Shown here piece by piece: positions 44,943 to 53,459 of a stretch of 64,000 bases of DNA. This DNA is from CADEED01 sp035701825. Lineage in GTDB: Bacteria; Pseudomonadota; Gammaproteobacteria; Steroidobacterales; Steroidobacteraceae. Numbering within the stretch: position 1 is the stretch's first letter; each line of letters starts with the position of its first letter. The stretch spans positions 30,472 to 94,471 of the forward strand of contig DASSRK010000051.1 in the NCBI GenBank assembly GCA_035701825.1. Reading direction: 5' to 3'. The notes under the pieces are model-generated. The model saw only the letters and a program-made list of their open reading frames with translations, made no database searches and was not told the DNA's origin. Position numbers and translations under genes: made by a program.

Positions 44943-45213
44943 TTCTCGTACTCCGCTCCATGAGCGCGTCGCCACGCGCCTACACGCACGGCGCCGCATG
45001 CCGCCTGCCGTGAATTACCACGCGTAGGGAAAACCTTTCCGTTCGCCGGGAAAAATCCGGCGCGCTGCACTTTCTTCCCAGGCGATCCCGCAAGCGATCG
45101 CGCGGATTCTTCGATTTGCGACAGTGCCGCGCGCCCGCAGATTTGCAGATCCGCGCCGTCCTGCGTCGCGTGCATCCCAACACTGGCGGCTCCGTCCGTA
45201 TTGGAACATCCAC
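44943..45213. other. Gap upstream of the FnIII-like gene
   Basis: Together with the terminator this is a 341-base non-coding stretch. It has a small hairpin cgccgg-gaaaaat-ccggcg (about 45048-45066) and a loose gatttgca-like word near 45137, but no recognised riboswitch or promoter. Confidence 0.4.
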
Positions 45214-46002
45214 ATGCTACGCAACGCACTCAAGGTGCTGCCGCTGCTCGCGCTCTGCGCCGCCGCGCACGCACAAACCGCAGGCACCGTCACATTGACC
45301 GCCAACAAGACTTCGGCTTCGGGCAGCCTCGTGCCGGTGCTCACCTGGTCGACCTCGCCGGTCGCGACCAGCTGTACCGCCAGCGGCGGCTGGAGCGGCA
45401 CCAAGTTCGCCTCGGGCAGCGAAACGCTGCCGAAGATCACCGCCAGCAAGTCGTACACGCTGACCTGCAGCTGGGGCAACGGCACCGCCAACGTGAGCTG
45501 GACCATCCCGACCACCAACACCGACGGCAGCAAGCTCACCGATCTCAAGGGCTTCAACGTGCATTTCGGCACCAGCAAGAGCGCGCTCACGCAGAGCCTG
45601 GCGGTCAACAGCGCGACGGCCACCAGCGCGACGGTCCCGGCGCTCGCCTCCGGCACCTGGTATTTCTCGGTGCGTGCCGTGAACAGCAAGGGCATCGAAT
45701 CGCTGGACAGCAACATCGCGTCCAAGACGATCAGCGCGGCGACCGCGGCCAAGACGGTGTCGATCACCATCACGCCCACCACGACCAAGAAACTCGTGAC
45801 CACGGGCACGACGGTCTACGACGTGCTGTACACCAAGGGCACGCGCCAGCTCGGCCGCACGGTCGGCACCGTGGCGCTCGGCGTGGCCTGCAACCCGGAC
45901 TACCCGACCAACACTAACTACTTCCCCGTGCTGCGCAGCCTGGTGAAGTTCACGCGCGAATCCCGCAGCAATACCGTGGTGGCGCGCTGCGCCTGGAAGT
46001 AG
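45214..46002 (+). CDS. Exported fibronectin-type-III-like protein
   Basis: A 262-residue secreted protein with a signal peptide (1-20). Residues 25-95 form an Ig-like/beta-sandwich strand pattern with a Cys pair (SCTASGGW, LTCSWGNG) like a bacterial Ig-type domain. Residues 100-185 form an FnIII domain (DLKGFNVHFGTSKS ... ASGTWYFSVRAVNSKG). The C-terminal 75 residues hold two more cysteines (VACNPDYPTNTNYF, ARCAWK). Likely extracellular adhesion or carbohydrate contact, but no catalytic motif. A strong terminator follows. Confidence 0.7.
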   Translation: MLRNALKVLPLLALCAAAHAQTAGTVTLTANKTSASGSLVPVLTWSTSPVATSCTASGGWSGTKFASGSETLPKITASKSYTLTCSWGNGTANVSWTIPTTNTDGSKLTDLKGFNVHFGTSKSALTQSLAVNSATATSATVPALASGTWYFSVRAVNSKGIESLDSNIASKTISAATAAKTVSITITPTTTKKLVTTGTTVYDVLYTKGTRQLGRTVGTVALGVACNPDYPTNTNYFPVLRSLVKFTRESRSNTVVARCAWK

Positions 46003-46029
46003 CCGCCCCCCGCTGCGCGACCCCCCGAT

Positions 46030-46062
46030 GACGGCCGGCCTCCATGGCCGGCCGTCTTTTTT
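46030..46062 (+). terminator. Strong Rho-independent terminator
   Basis: Perfect 11-bp stem gacggccggcc / ggccggccgtc around tccat, then six T. It ends transcription from the FnIII-like gene 28 bases after its stop. It also argues that the glycosylase starts downstream at 46103. Confidence 0.93.
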
Positions 46063-46102
46063 GCCGACAGTCGGCGCCGCGCCCGCCTGCCACACTGCGG
46101 GC

Positions 46103-46735
46103 ATGGCGGCGGTCATCGTTCCCACCGAAAACTTCCTGCCGGCGCGGCGCACGCTGCCCGCGTTGCGCACCGCGGCCCGAGGCTGCCGTGGCTGCCCGCT
46201 GTACATCAACGCCACGCAGACGGTGTTCGGCGAAGGGGCGGCGCACGCGGCCGTCATGCTGATCGGCGAGCAGCCCGGCGACCGCGAGGACCTGTCGGGC
46301 CACCCGTTCGTCGGGCCCGCGGGACAGCTGCTCGACCAGGCGCTGGAGGCCGCGGGGCTCGAGCGCGCGCGGGTGTACGTGACGAATGCCGTCAAGCATT
46401 TCAATTTCGAGCCGCGCGGGAAATTCCGGCTGCACAAGCGTCCGCCGGCGAGCGCGGTGAAGGCCTGCATGCCCTGGCTGACCGCCGAGCTCGAGACGGT
46501 GGAGCCGAAGGTCGTGGTGGTGCTGGGCGCGACCGCCGCGCAGGCGCTGTTCGGCGCGAAATTCCGCATCACCCGCGAGCGCGGCAAGCTGCTGCGGCAC
46601 GAGCTCGCGGGCGCGACCATCGCCACGCTGCACCCGTCGGCGATCCTGCGCGCGCCCGACGAAGCGGCACGCGCCGCGGGCCGCGCCACGCTCATCGCCG
46701 ACCTGAAGCTCGCCGCGAAGACTGCCGCGGGTTAG
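46103..46735 (+). CDS. UdgX-type uracil-DNA glycosylase
   Basis: A 210-residue family-4-like UDG. Fe-S ligand context GCRGCPLYINATQTVFGEG (C28, C31) and AC-MPW (C122). Active-site motif GEQPGDREDLSGHPFVGPAG at 55-74. The UdgX hallmark loop is present as K-F-R109-L-H111-K-R-P, where UdgX uses the histidine to form a covalent bond with the abasic site after removing uracil. C-terminal HPSAILR motif intact. ATG 46103 is chosen because upstream in-frame codons lie in the terminator. Confidence 0.92.
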   Translation: MAAVIVPTENFLPARRTLPALRTAARGCRGCPLYINATQTVFGEGAAHAAVMLIGEQPGDREDLSGHPFVGPAGQLLDQALEAAGLERARVYVTNAVKHFNFEPRGKFRLHKRPPASAVKACMPWLTAELETVEPKVVVVLGATAAQALFGAKFRITRERGKLLRHELAGATIATLHPSAILRAPDEAARAAGRATLIADLKLAAKTAAG

Positions 46736-46915
46736 TCGCGCGTCCTGCCACGGATCGGCACTGTCACCGCGCGACGACAGTCCTACATGACGGCGAAATT
46801 GCCCACTCCGCCTGTGCGCCGACAAGGCGTCCAGCTAACGTGGATCCAGTGCCGGCATGACGGCGGTCGTGGCAAGGAGCGCCGCGGTCGTCGTCCCGCC
46901 GGCGCTCCCGCGTCC
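46736..46915. other. Intergenic 180 bases with nothing recognised
   Basis: Between UdgX and the convergent SBP-OmpA gene. No U-tract hairpin is obvious in either direction. Confidence 0.4.
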
Positions 46916-48604
46916 TCACTCGACGGTGAACCACTGCACCTCGACGCGCCGGTTCTGGGCCGGATCCGTCGAATTGGTGGGCTCCTGCCAGCCACGTCCT
47001 ACGGCTTCCACGCGCGACTTGTCGATCTCGGGGAATCTCGCGAGCAATGCCTCGCTCACCGCCTTGGCGCGCTGCTGCGAGAGCTCCATGGCCTTGAGCG
47101 CCATGCTCTGCACCAGCGGCTCGCCGCCCGAGCGCCGGAATTCCTCGATGCGCGCATTGTCGACGTGGCCGCGCAGCACCACGGTCGAGCCCGGGCTCAC
47201 CTGCAGGAAGCGCTTGATGGTCGCGAGGTACTCCTGGTTCTGCTGCGCGTCGCGATCGAGCCGCGCCGAGTTGGGCTCGAAGAAGAAGCGGATGTCCTTC
47301 GACAGCAGCGGATCGCCCTCGAGCGACGCCTGGCTGGAATTGCGGATCGGTGCGATGGCGATCTTCTGGTCCGCGAACAGGCCCTTCTTCGCCAACGCGT
47401 CGAGCGCCGTGGTGTCCACGAAGCGCGCCGGGTCGGTGGGATTCCGGATGACGCTGCCGTACGCCAGCACCGACGACTGGAAGATGCCGCCGAAGGATCC
47501 GGCCGAGTCGATGGTGCCGGCGAAGAACGCGCGGTTCTCCGGCAGGTTCGCCAGGTGCACGTGCGACAGCTCGTCGCGCGCGTCCTGTTCGCTCCACTTG
47601 AAGGCCTTGGCGACCACGGCGAGATTCTCCGCCGGGTTGTCGCGCAGGCGGCGATTGCCCTCGAGGATGCCGTGCACCAGGCCCAGGACCATCTCGGGGT
47701 GCGCCTTGGCAAAGCCCTTGTTCACCGCGAGCACGTCGGCGACCACCAGCAGGTTGCGGTTGGACACCAGCATCTTCGCCGCGCCTTTCGACGCTTCGAT
47801 CACCTCGTCGGTCTTGGGCGTCCAGCCCACGCAGCCATTGAGACGATGGTTGCCGCCGAGCTCGTGCTGGTAGGCATCGCAGGCGACGAACGCATCCTCG
47901 TAGAACACCAGGCCGAGCGAATCGGCCGGCGGTCGCGAATCGAGGTCGCGCAGCACCACCACCGGCACGCCGGCCTCCTGCGCGAGATAGCGGATGAAGA
48001 ACTCGCTCTCGTTGAACTGGGAGGCGGCGAGCGTCTTGCCCTTGAGCGCGTTGATCGAGGCGATGCCGTGGTCGACGACCACCATGTCGGCGCCACGCGA
48101 ATAGCCGATCTGCACCGGCACGATGGCGTCGAACTGCCGGCCGAGCACGGCGAGCGCATCGGCGGTGGTCGCGGTGGCGGCGAGCCGGCCGTTGTTGAGC
48201 GGGCTCCAGGTCTCGCTCTCGCTCATCGAGATCTGCACCTTGAAACCGTACTGCTTGAAGAAGAAGGAATCGGCGCTCGCGTCGAGCCCGCCGTTCGCGA
48301 CGATCAGGCCGCCGTAGCCGGCGTACTCGCTGATGTCGATGCGCAGCACGTTGTCCTTCGGCACGAAGGTGTTGGCCGCTTCGAGCGTCGGCGTGCCGGT
48401 CACCGGCTCGATCGGCTGCGGGGCATCGCCGTCGTCGGCGGGCTGCGCGGCCTGCTGGCTCGAGCCCTGGGCCGTCGTACCCGAGGAGGGCGCTTCGCCC
48501 TTGCGGCCCAGCCACAGCCACAGGCCCAGTCCCACGATACCCAGCAACAGCAGCAGGGTGATGATGTTGCCCGCGGCGGAGCCGCGCTGACGACACACGC
48601 TCAT
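46916..48604 (-). CDS. Membrane-anchored solute-binding protein fused to an OmpA-like domain
   Basis: A 562-residue protein with one N-terminal membrane helix (about 14-33), a Ser/Ala/Gln/Asp-rich linker (34-75), an ABC-transporter-type substrate-binding domain (about 80-405; LRIDISEYAGYGGLIVANGGLD, VVVDHGIASINALKGKTLAASQFNESEFFIRYLAQEAG, NTMT1/ThiY-like), and an OmpA C-terminal peptidoglycan-binding domain (about 430-562; IRFFFEPNSARLD, GHVDN, and NRRVEV). Such SBPs usually serve a permease, but none is here, so it may sense a ligand and bind the cell wall. It is last in the pspA operon; RBS GAGGAGAGG. Confidence 0.88.
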   Translation of the reverse strand: MSVCRQRGSAAGNIITLLLLLGIVGLGLWLWLGRKGEAPSSGTTAQGSSQQAAQPADDGDAPQPIEPVTGTPTLEAANTFVPKDNVLRIDISEYAGYGGLIVANGGLDASADSFFFKQYGFKVQISMSESETWSPLNNGRLAATATTADALAVLGRQFDAIVPVQIGYSRGADMVVVDHGIASINALKGKTLAASQFNESEFFIRYLAQEAGVPVVVLRDLDSRPPADSLGLVFYEDAFVACDAYQHELGGNHRLNGCVGWTPKTDEVIEASKGAAKMLVSNRNLLVVADVLAVNKGFAKAHPEMVLGLVHGILEGNRRLRDNPAENLAVVAKAFKWSEQDARDELSHVHLANLPENRAFFAGTIDSAGSFGGIFQSSVLAYGSVIRNPTDPARFVDTTALDALAKKGLFADQKIAIAPIRNSSQASLEGDPLLSKDIRFFFEPNSARLDRDAQQNQEYLATIKRFLQVSPGSTVVLRGHVDNARIEEFRRSGGEPLVQSMALKAMELSQQRAKAVSEALLARFPEIDKSRVEAVGRGWQEPTNSTDPAQNRRVEVQWFTVE

Positions 48605-48630
48605 GTGAACCTCTCCTCGAGTCATTGACG

Positions 48631-49482
48631 TCACTCCGAAACCTTCGACGCGCGTTTCACGGCGCGCTTCGAAGCCAGCAGGTCGGCCGGGGGCGGCTCG
48701 TCGGTGAGCGGGTCCAGCCCGGCGAACAGTTCGCGCTGGTCGCGCAGCCAGCGGTTCGCCTCGTTCAGCGACGCCGACAGCGCATCCAGCGACTGCGCGA
48801 TGTGATCCGAATCGGTGGACAGCAGCGCCTGCTCGCGCACCAGCGACACCTGCTGGCGCAGCCGCGCGAGCTCGGCGTCGACCAGCTCGAAGCGGCGCTT
48901 CGCATCCTTGTGGGCCGCATGCCGCGAGGCGATGACCTGCAGCTGCTGCTCGAGGCTGCGGCGCAGGTCGTCGTCGGTGTCGCTCGCCGCGAGCCGCTCG
49001 CGGCAGCGCCGCTCCTGCTGCTCGAGGTTGCGCTGTTCGCGGCCCGCGGCCTCGATGACCTCGGCGAACGAGGCGCGCGCGCCGAGTAGTTTGAGGTGCA
49101 GCCAGGCCATCTGGCGCACGTCGTCGATCTGCGAGCTGGTGGCCTCGGAGCGTTGCAGCAGGTTGACGATCTCGGCGGCCTCGCGCTCGATCTCGTACTG
49201 GTGGCCCTGCGCGGCCGAGTCGAGCTGCTTCAGCATGTCCTCGTAGCGCGAGGTGCTGCTGGACACGCCGGCCTCGGCGTCGACCACGGCGCGGAAGCGC
49301 GCGTTGCGCGACAGGGTCCACAGGTACAGGCCCTCGAGCCCGAGTCCCACCAGCCACAGTCCCGGGTTCACCAGCCAGCCGAGCAGGCCGAAGGCCGCGA
49401 GCCCGAACCAGTTCGGCGGCACCGGCATGCCGAGCGGCCGCGCGTTGAAGGCCCTGGCGAGATACGAGGGCTTGTCGCTCAT
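48631..49482 (-). CDS. Two-helix membrane-anchored coiled-coil protein of the pspA operon
   Basis: A 283-residue protein. Residues about 22-62 are two short hydrophobic segments (PNWFGLAAFGLLGWLVNPGLWLVGLGLEGLYLW), then a long coiled coil (about 75-255) rich in Glu, Arg, Gln and Leu heptads (ELARLRQQVSLVREQ). The C-terminus is basic (SKRAVKRASKVSE). It is probably the cytoplasmic membrane docking partner of PspA or the AAA ATPase. Its start overlaps the ATPase stop (ATGA); 26 bases separate it from the SBP-OmpA gene. I know no family name. Confidence 0.75.
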   Translation of the reverse strand: MSDKPSYLARAFNARPLGMPVPPNWFGLAAFGLLGWLVNPGLWLVGLGLEGLYLWTLSRNARFRAVVDAEAGVSSSTSRYEDMLKQLDSAAQGHQYEIEREAAEIVNLLQRSEATSSQIDDVRQMAWLHLKLLGARASFAEVIEAAGREQRNLEQQERRCRERLAASDTDDDLRRSLEQQLQVIASRHAAHKDAKRRFELVDAELARLRQQVSLVREQALLSTDSDHIAQSLDALSASLNEANRWLRDQRELFAGLDPLTDEPPPADLLASKRAVKRASKVSE

Positions 49483-51149
49483 GACCTGGCCAGCGCGCGA
49501 AACGCCTGCGGCACGAAGTTGAGGTCCGTGGCCTCGCGCACCGCGATGCGCATCTGGAAATCGAGCACGTCCGCCGGCACCGGGTTCTGGTAGCCCACGA
49601 GGCTGGCCTCGAGCGCCACGCCGCCGGCGACGTTCTGCGTGCGCGCATGGCGATACGCCTTGACCACCAGCGCCTCGGCGGCGCCCGGCGTGAGCAGCGT
49701 GGGCATGCGCGGCTCGAGTCGCGCGAGATCGGGCGCGCCGAGCTCGAGCCCGTAGCGCTTCGCGAGCAGCGCGATCAGCTGTGCGCTCTCCTGCGGCGTG
49801 CTGGTCGGCAACAGCGGCACCTTGACGTCGATGCGCCCGGGACGCTTGAGATCCACCTCGATGAGATCCGGGCGCGAGGAGGCGAGCAGCCACAGCACGC
49901 GGCCGCGGTTGGCGGAGTCCGACATCTCCTGCGCGATCATCGAGTAGATGCGGCCGGAGAGGCCGCTGTCGTTCGAGCCCGAGTCGCGCTTGCCGAGGGT
50001 CTGGTCGGCCTCGTCGATGAACACCATGCAGCGGCCGAGCGCGCGCACCAGGCGGAAGATCTTCTCGAGGTTGCCTTCGCTCGAGCCCACCCACTTGTCG
50101 CGGAAGTTCTTGAGCTTGACCACCGGCACGCCGGCTTCGCCCGCCAGGCACTCGACCAGGAAGGTCTTGCCGGTGCCCACCGGGCCACACAGCAGGTAGC
50201 CCATGGGCAGCGCCTTGAGGTCGCCGCTGCGCCACAGCGCGACGTCCTGCCGCAGCCAGGTCTTTAGCGCTTCCTGGCCGTGGTAGTCGTCGAGCGTGCG
50301 GCGCGCGTCGATGAATTCCACCAGGTCCGCGGAGTCGCGCTCCACCAGTTGCTTCTTGAGCTGCGCCAGGTCGGCCTCGCCCAGCGGCCTGGTTTCGTGG
50401 TGTCGCACCTTCACCAGGCTCTCGAGGCTCGAGATCGACACGCCGGCGAGCGCGGCGGCGAGTTCGGCGAGCTTCGCGCCCGGCGGGAAGGCGCGCGGGA
50501 ATTGCTGCGCGAGGATGGCGAGCGCGGCCTCGAGCGCGCGCGCACTGGGCAGCGCCACGCGCACGCGCGTGGCCTGTGGCGCAGAGGCGATCAGCGGCTC
50601 GACGTCGTTGAGGTTGTCGGCGATCAGCAGGCTGGTGAAGGCGAGATCGCTGAACGGCGATTCGCTCGCCCAGGCGCGCAGCTGGCTGGTGATGCTGCCG
50701 TGCTCGAAGCCGGCGCCATCGGCGGGCACCAGCTGGTCGGCGCCGCGCAGGATCACCGCGACGTTGGGGATCTTTTCCTTGGTCAGCGCGCTCAGGTTGC
50801 CGAGATAGCGCAGGTACCGGCCGATCCACTGGATGGCGGGCAGCGGCTCGCGCGCGAGGTTCTTCAACTGCGCGCCCTGCCATTTCTCCACCAGCTCGCC
50901 GCCGCGCTCGATGTTGAGCCCGTTGCCAAGGTCGTAGGAAATGACGACGGCGAAGCCGGCCAGCAGCGTGCCCTCCAGGTAGTCGGCCAGGTTGACGAGC
51001 GTCGCGCCGGGGGCGCGAACGTCGGAGGAGCCGCCGACCGCGAGGCGGTCGTGCACGTTGCCGAACAGGATGAACTGGCTGGCGGCGCCGCTCTCGTACT
51101 GCAGCGCGAGCTCGGCGGCCCAGGCTGGCGCGTTCGCGGGTGCGGGCAC
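49479..51149 (-). CDS. Tandem-AAA ATPase, degenerate first module, active second
   Basis: A 556-residue protein. The C-terminal AAA module is complete: Walker A G323-PVGTGKT330, Walker B MVFIDEAD (376-383), sensor-1 region WLLASSRPDLIEVDLKRPGRIDVKVPLL with the RPGR Arg finger context. The first half (about 25-240) repeats the layout without Walker A: LFGNVHDRL, then IPNVAVILRGADQL in the Walker B place, then FTSLLIADNLNDVEPLIASAPQATRVRVALPSA in the sensor-1 place. This is a classical-AAA D1-D2 logic (Vps4/ClpV-like motor class rather than a signalling AAA). Overlaps the coiled-coil gene, follows pspA. Confidence 0.88.
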   Translation of the reverse strand: MPAPANAPAWAAELALQYESGAASQFILFGNVHDRLAVGGSSDVRAPGATLVNLADYLEGTLLAGFAVVISYDLGNGLNIERGGELVEKWQGAQLKNLAREPLPAIQWIGRYLRYLGNLSALTKEKIPNVAVILRGADQLVPADGAGFEHGSITSQLRAWASESPFSDLAFTSLLIADNLNDVEPLIASAPQATRVRVALPSARALEAALAILAQQFPRAFPPGAKLAELAAALAGVSISSLESLVKVRHHETRPLGEADLAQLKKQLVERDSADLVEFIDARRTLDDYHGQEALKTWLRQDVALWRSGDLKALPMGYLLCGPVGTGKTFLVECLAGEAGVPVVKLKNFRDKWVGSSEGNLEKIFRLVRALGRCMVFIDEADQTLGKRDSGSNDSGLSGRIYSMIAQEMSDSANRGRVLWLLASSRPDLIEVDLKRPGRIDVKVPLLPTSTPQESAQLIALLAKRYGLELGAPDLARLEPRMPTLLTPGAAEALVVKAYRHARTQNVAGGVALEASLVGYQNPVPADVLDFQMRIAVREATDLNFVPQAFRALARS

Positions 51150-51157
51150 CTAACTAC

Positions 51158-51904
51158 TCATTGTCCCTGGGGCTTCTCGGCGGAGCCCATCGAGCGCTCG
51201 GCCGGCTGCGGCGCGGCCGCGCCCTTGATCGAGATGCCTTCGCGCGCGGCGAAGTCGGCCAGCGCCTGGTCGGCGAGCGCGTTCATCTCGGCTTCCTTGA
51301 CCTCGACGCCAGTCATGTCCACGGCGTCGCGCGCCACGCGCGCGCGGCCCGCGGCCTTGTCGCGCTCCTCGGTGACCATGGTCTCGAGGCGGTTGAGCGT
51401 GTCGCCGGCGCCGCCGATGCTGGTGATCATGCCGGCCGACATCTCGTGCAGCTCGGCCATGGCCTGGTTCATGCGCATGTCGTTGATCGCGCCCTTGAGG
51501 CTCTCGATCTTGGCGCGCGCGGTCTGCACGGCCACGTCGCGCGCCTTGACCAGGTTCTTGTACGTCGCCTCGGCCTGCTCGAGCTGCGTGCGGTTTTCGG
51601 CGAGTTGCGACTCGATGGTCTGCAGCCGCAGCGCGTACTGGCCGGCGGCGGAGTTGTTGCCGGCGCGGATGTGCGCGGTGGTCTTGGCGCGCAGCTCCTT
51701 CTGCTCCGACTCGAGTTTGCGCACCTGGCTCATGAGCCTCTCGGCGAGGCCGGCGTGCGAGGCCAGGCCCTGGTTGAACTGGCCGATCTGCTTGCGCAGG
51801 TTCTCCTGCTCGAGCTCCAGCAGGGCCTCGGGGTTGCGGCGTTCCACGCCGGAGATGAACAACGACATGAACCCTTTGAACAGGTTGGCTATGCGGCCGA
51901 ACAT
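51158..51904 (-). CDS. pspA: PspA/IM30-family (ESCRT-III superfamily) protein
   Basis: A 248-residue, all-helical protein. The N-terminal amphipathic helix reads MFGRIANLFKGFMSLFISGVE, then long coiled-coil helices (EALLELEQENLRKQIGQFNQ to TARAKIESLKGAINDMRMNQAMAELHEM), then a flexible Ala-rich C-terminus (AAPQPAERSMGSAEKPQGQ). PspA binds anionic membrane with its N-terminal helix and forms ESCRT-III-like filaments. It is the first gene of a minus-strand operon with an AAA ATPase, a coiled-coil membrane protein and an SBP-OmpA protein, not the usual pspF-BC neighbourhood. Confidence 0.88.
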   Translation of the reverse strand: MFGRIANLFKGFMSLFISGVERRNPEALLELEQENLRKQIGQFNQGLASHAGLAERLMSQVRKLESEQKELRAKTTAHIRAGNNSAAGQYALRLQTIESQLAENRTQLEQAEATYKNLVKARDVAVQTARAKIESLKGAINDMRMNQAMAELHEMSAGMITSIGGAGDTLNRLETMVTEERDKAAGRARVARDAVDMTGVEVKEAEMNALADQALADFAAREGISIKGAAAPQPAERSMGSAEKPQGQ

Positions 51905-52031
51905 TGGTGCCCTCCCGGCGTACCACACGCGCACCCCGCGCGAATGGCGAAGAATAATGGGGGCCGCCCCTGCGAGTAAAAGGGAATCGACGCCTCGCGT
52001 AAGATGCGGCATCCGAATTCCGGGGATCACG

Positions 52032-53453
52032 ATGAAACTCAAGACACTGGTTGTCCTAGCCACCACCTTCCTGGCCACCGCCGCACTGGCCGCGTCCGCG
52101 CCCGAACGAACCGCCCAGGAGCTCAAGGCGCGCGAGATCTACGCCAGGGTGGTGTCCATCCCGACGCAGCTGGGCAACGGACTCGTGCCGCAGATGGCGG
52201 ACTACCTGGCGGGCGAATTCCGCGCCGCCGGCTTCCCGGCGGAGGACATCAGGATCGTGCCGTTCAAGGGCGAGGGCGACGCCACCGCCTCGCTGGTGGT
52301 GCGCTACCGCGGCAATGGCAAGAGCGGCAAGAAGCCGATCCTGCTGATGGCGCACATGGACGTGGTGACGGCGAAGCGCGCGGACTGGGAGCGCGACCCG
52401 TACCAGTTCATCGAGGACAACGGCTACTTCTATGGCCGCGGCACCTACGACGACAAGCAGGGCGTGGTCGCCATCACCAGCACGTTCCTGCGCATGAAGG
52501 CGGAGAAGTTCGTGCCCAACCGCGATCTCATCGCGTTTTTTTCCGGCGACGAGGAGACCGCGCAGGCCACCTCCGTCGACATCGTGAAGAACCACCGCGC
52601 GCTGATCGACGCGGAATTCGCGCTGAACGGCGACGCGGGCGGCGGCGTGCTCGACGATGCCACCGGCAAGCCGCTGTACTTCTCGCTGCAGACCGCGGAG
52701 AAGACCTATGTCGATTTCTCGGTCACCGCGCACAACCCGGGCGGTCACAGCTCGCAGCCGCGCGATGACAACGCCATCTACGAACTGGCCGCGGCGCTCA
52801 CCCGGTTGCACGACTTCAAGTTCCCCGTGATGTGGAACGACACCACGCTGGCGCAGCTCAAGAAGGCCGGCGAGCTTGCCTCGGGCGAGCTCGGCGCGGC
52901 GTTGGGCAAGTTCGCGGCCGATCCGCACGACGCGGCCGCCGCCGAGATCATTTCCCACAACCCGACCTACGTCGGCACCACGCGCACCACCTGCGTCGCC
53001 ACCATGCTGAGCGGCGGCCACGCGCAGAACGCACTGCCGCAGTCGGCATCGGCCAACGTCAACTGCCGCATATTCCCGGGCGTGAAGATCGAGGACGTCC
53101 GGCAGACCCTGCAGCAGGTCGCCGGCGGGGCCGTCGAGGTCAGGATCACGGGCGCGCCGATGTCGAGCGATGCCTCGCCACTGCGTCCCGACGTGGTCAA
53201 GGCCGTGACGCGCGCGGTCGAGGCCATCCGGCCCGGCGTGCCGGTGGTGCCGGCGCAGATCTCCGGCGCGACCGACGGGCTGGTGTTCCGCGCCGGCGGC
53301 ATTCCCACCTACGGCGTCGACGGCAACTTCATGAAGGGCAACGAGGACTTCTCGCACGGCCTCAACGAGCGGCTCTCGGTGCGGTCGTTCTACGACAGCC
53401 TGACCTTCTGGTACGTCATGGTCACCGGCCTCGCCGGCAAGCCGGCGAAGTAG
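52032..53453 (+). CDS. M20-family metallopeptidase
   Basis: A 473-residue exported peptidase with a signal peptide (1-21). Metal ligands: H in ILLMAHMDVV, the D in GRGTYDDKQG, E in FFSGDEETAQ, a later D/E in NGDAGGG and H in NEDFSHGL. The mid-domain dimerisation part (VTAHNPGGHSSQP) is present, as in carboxypeptidase/aminoacylase M20 proteins. It cleaves small peptides or acylated amino acids in the periplasm. It opens divergently from pspA with about 125 bases between. Confidence 0.9.
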   Translation: MKLKTLVVLATTFLATAALAASAPERTAQELKAREIYARVVSIPTQLGNGLVPQMADYLAGEFRAAGFPAEDIRIVPFKGEGDATASLVVRYRGNGKSGKKPILLMAHMDVVTAKRADWERDPYQFIEDNGYFYGRGTYDDKQGVVAITSTFLRMKAEKFVPNRDLIAFFSGDEETAQATSVDIVKNHRALIDAEFALNGDAGGGVLDDATGKPLYFSLQTAEKTYVDFSVTAHNPGGHSSQPRDDNAIYELAAALTRLHDFKFPVMWNDTTLAQLKKAGELASGELGAALGKFAADPHDAAAAEIISHNPTYVGTTRTTCVATMLSGGHAQNALPQSASANVNCRIFPGVKIEDVRQTLQQVAGGAVEVRITGAPMSSDASPLRPDVVKAVTRAVEAIRPGVPVVPAQISGATDGLVFRAGGIPTYGVDGNFMKGNEDFSHGLNERLSVRSFYDSLTFWYVMVTGLAGKPAK

Positions 53454-53459
53454 TTAGCC

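Noticed and set aside
43775..45213. c-di-GMP or other riboswitch before the two exported-protein genes
   Set aside because: No GEMM core, tetraloop-receptor or other conserved riboswitch strings could be matched; only short hairpins and the ggatttgcaa word.
46103..46735. A missing fourth Fe-S cysteine in the uracil-DNA glycosylase
   Set aside because: Position 140 is Val where canonical family-4 enzymes have Cys, but as I recall UdgX proteins also have a hydrophobic residue there, so it is not an anomaly.
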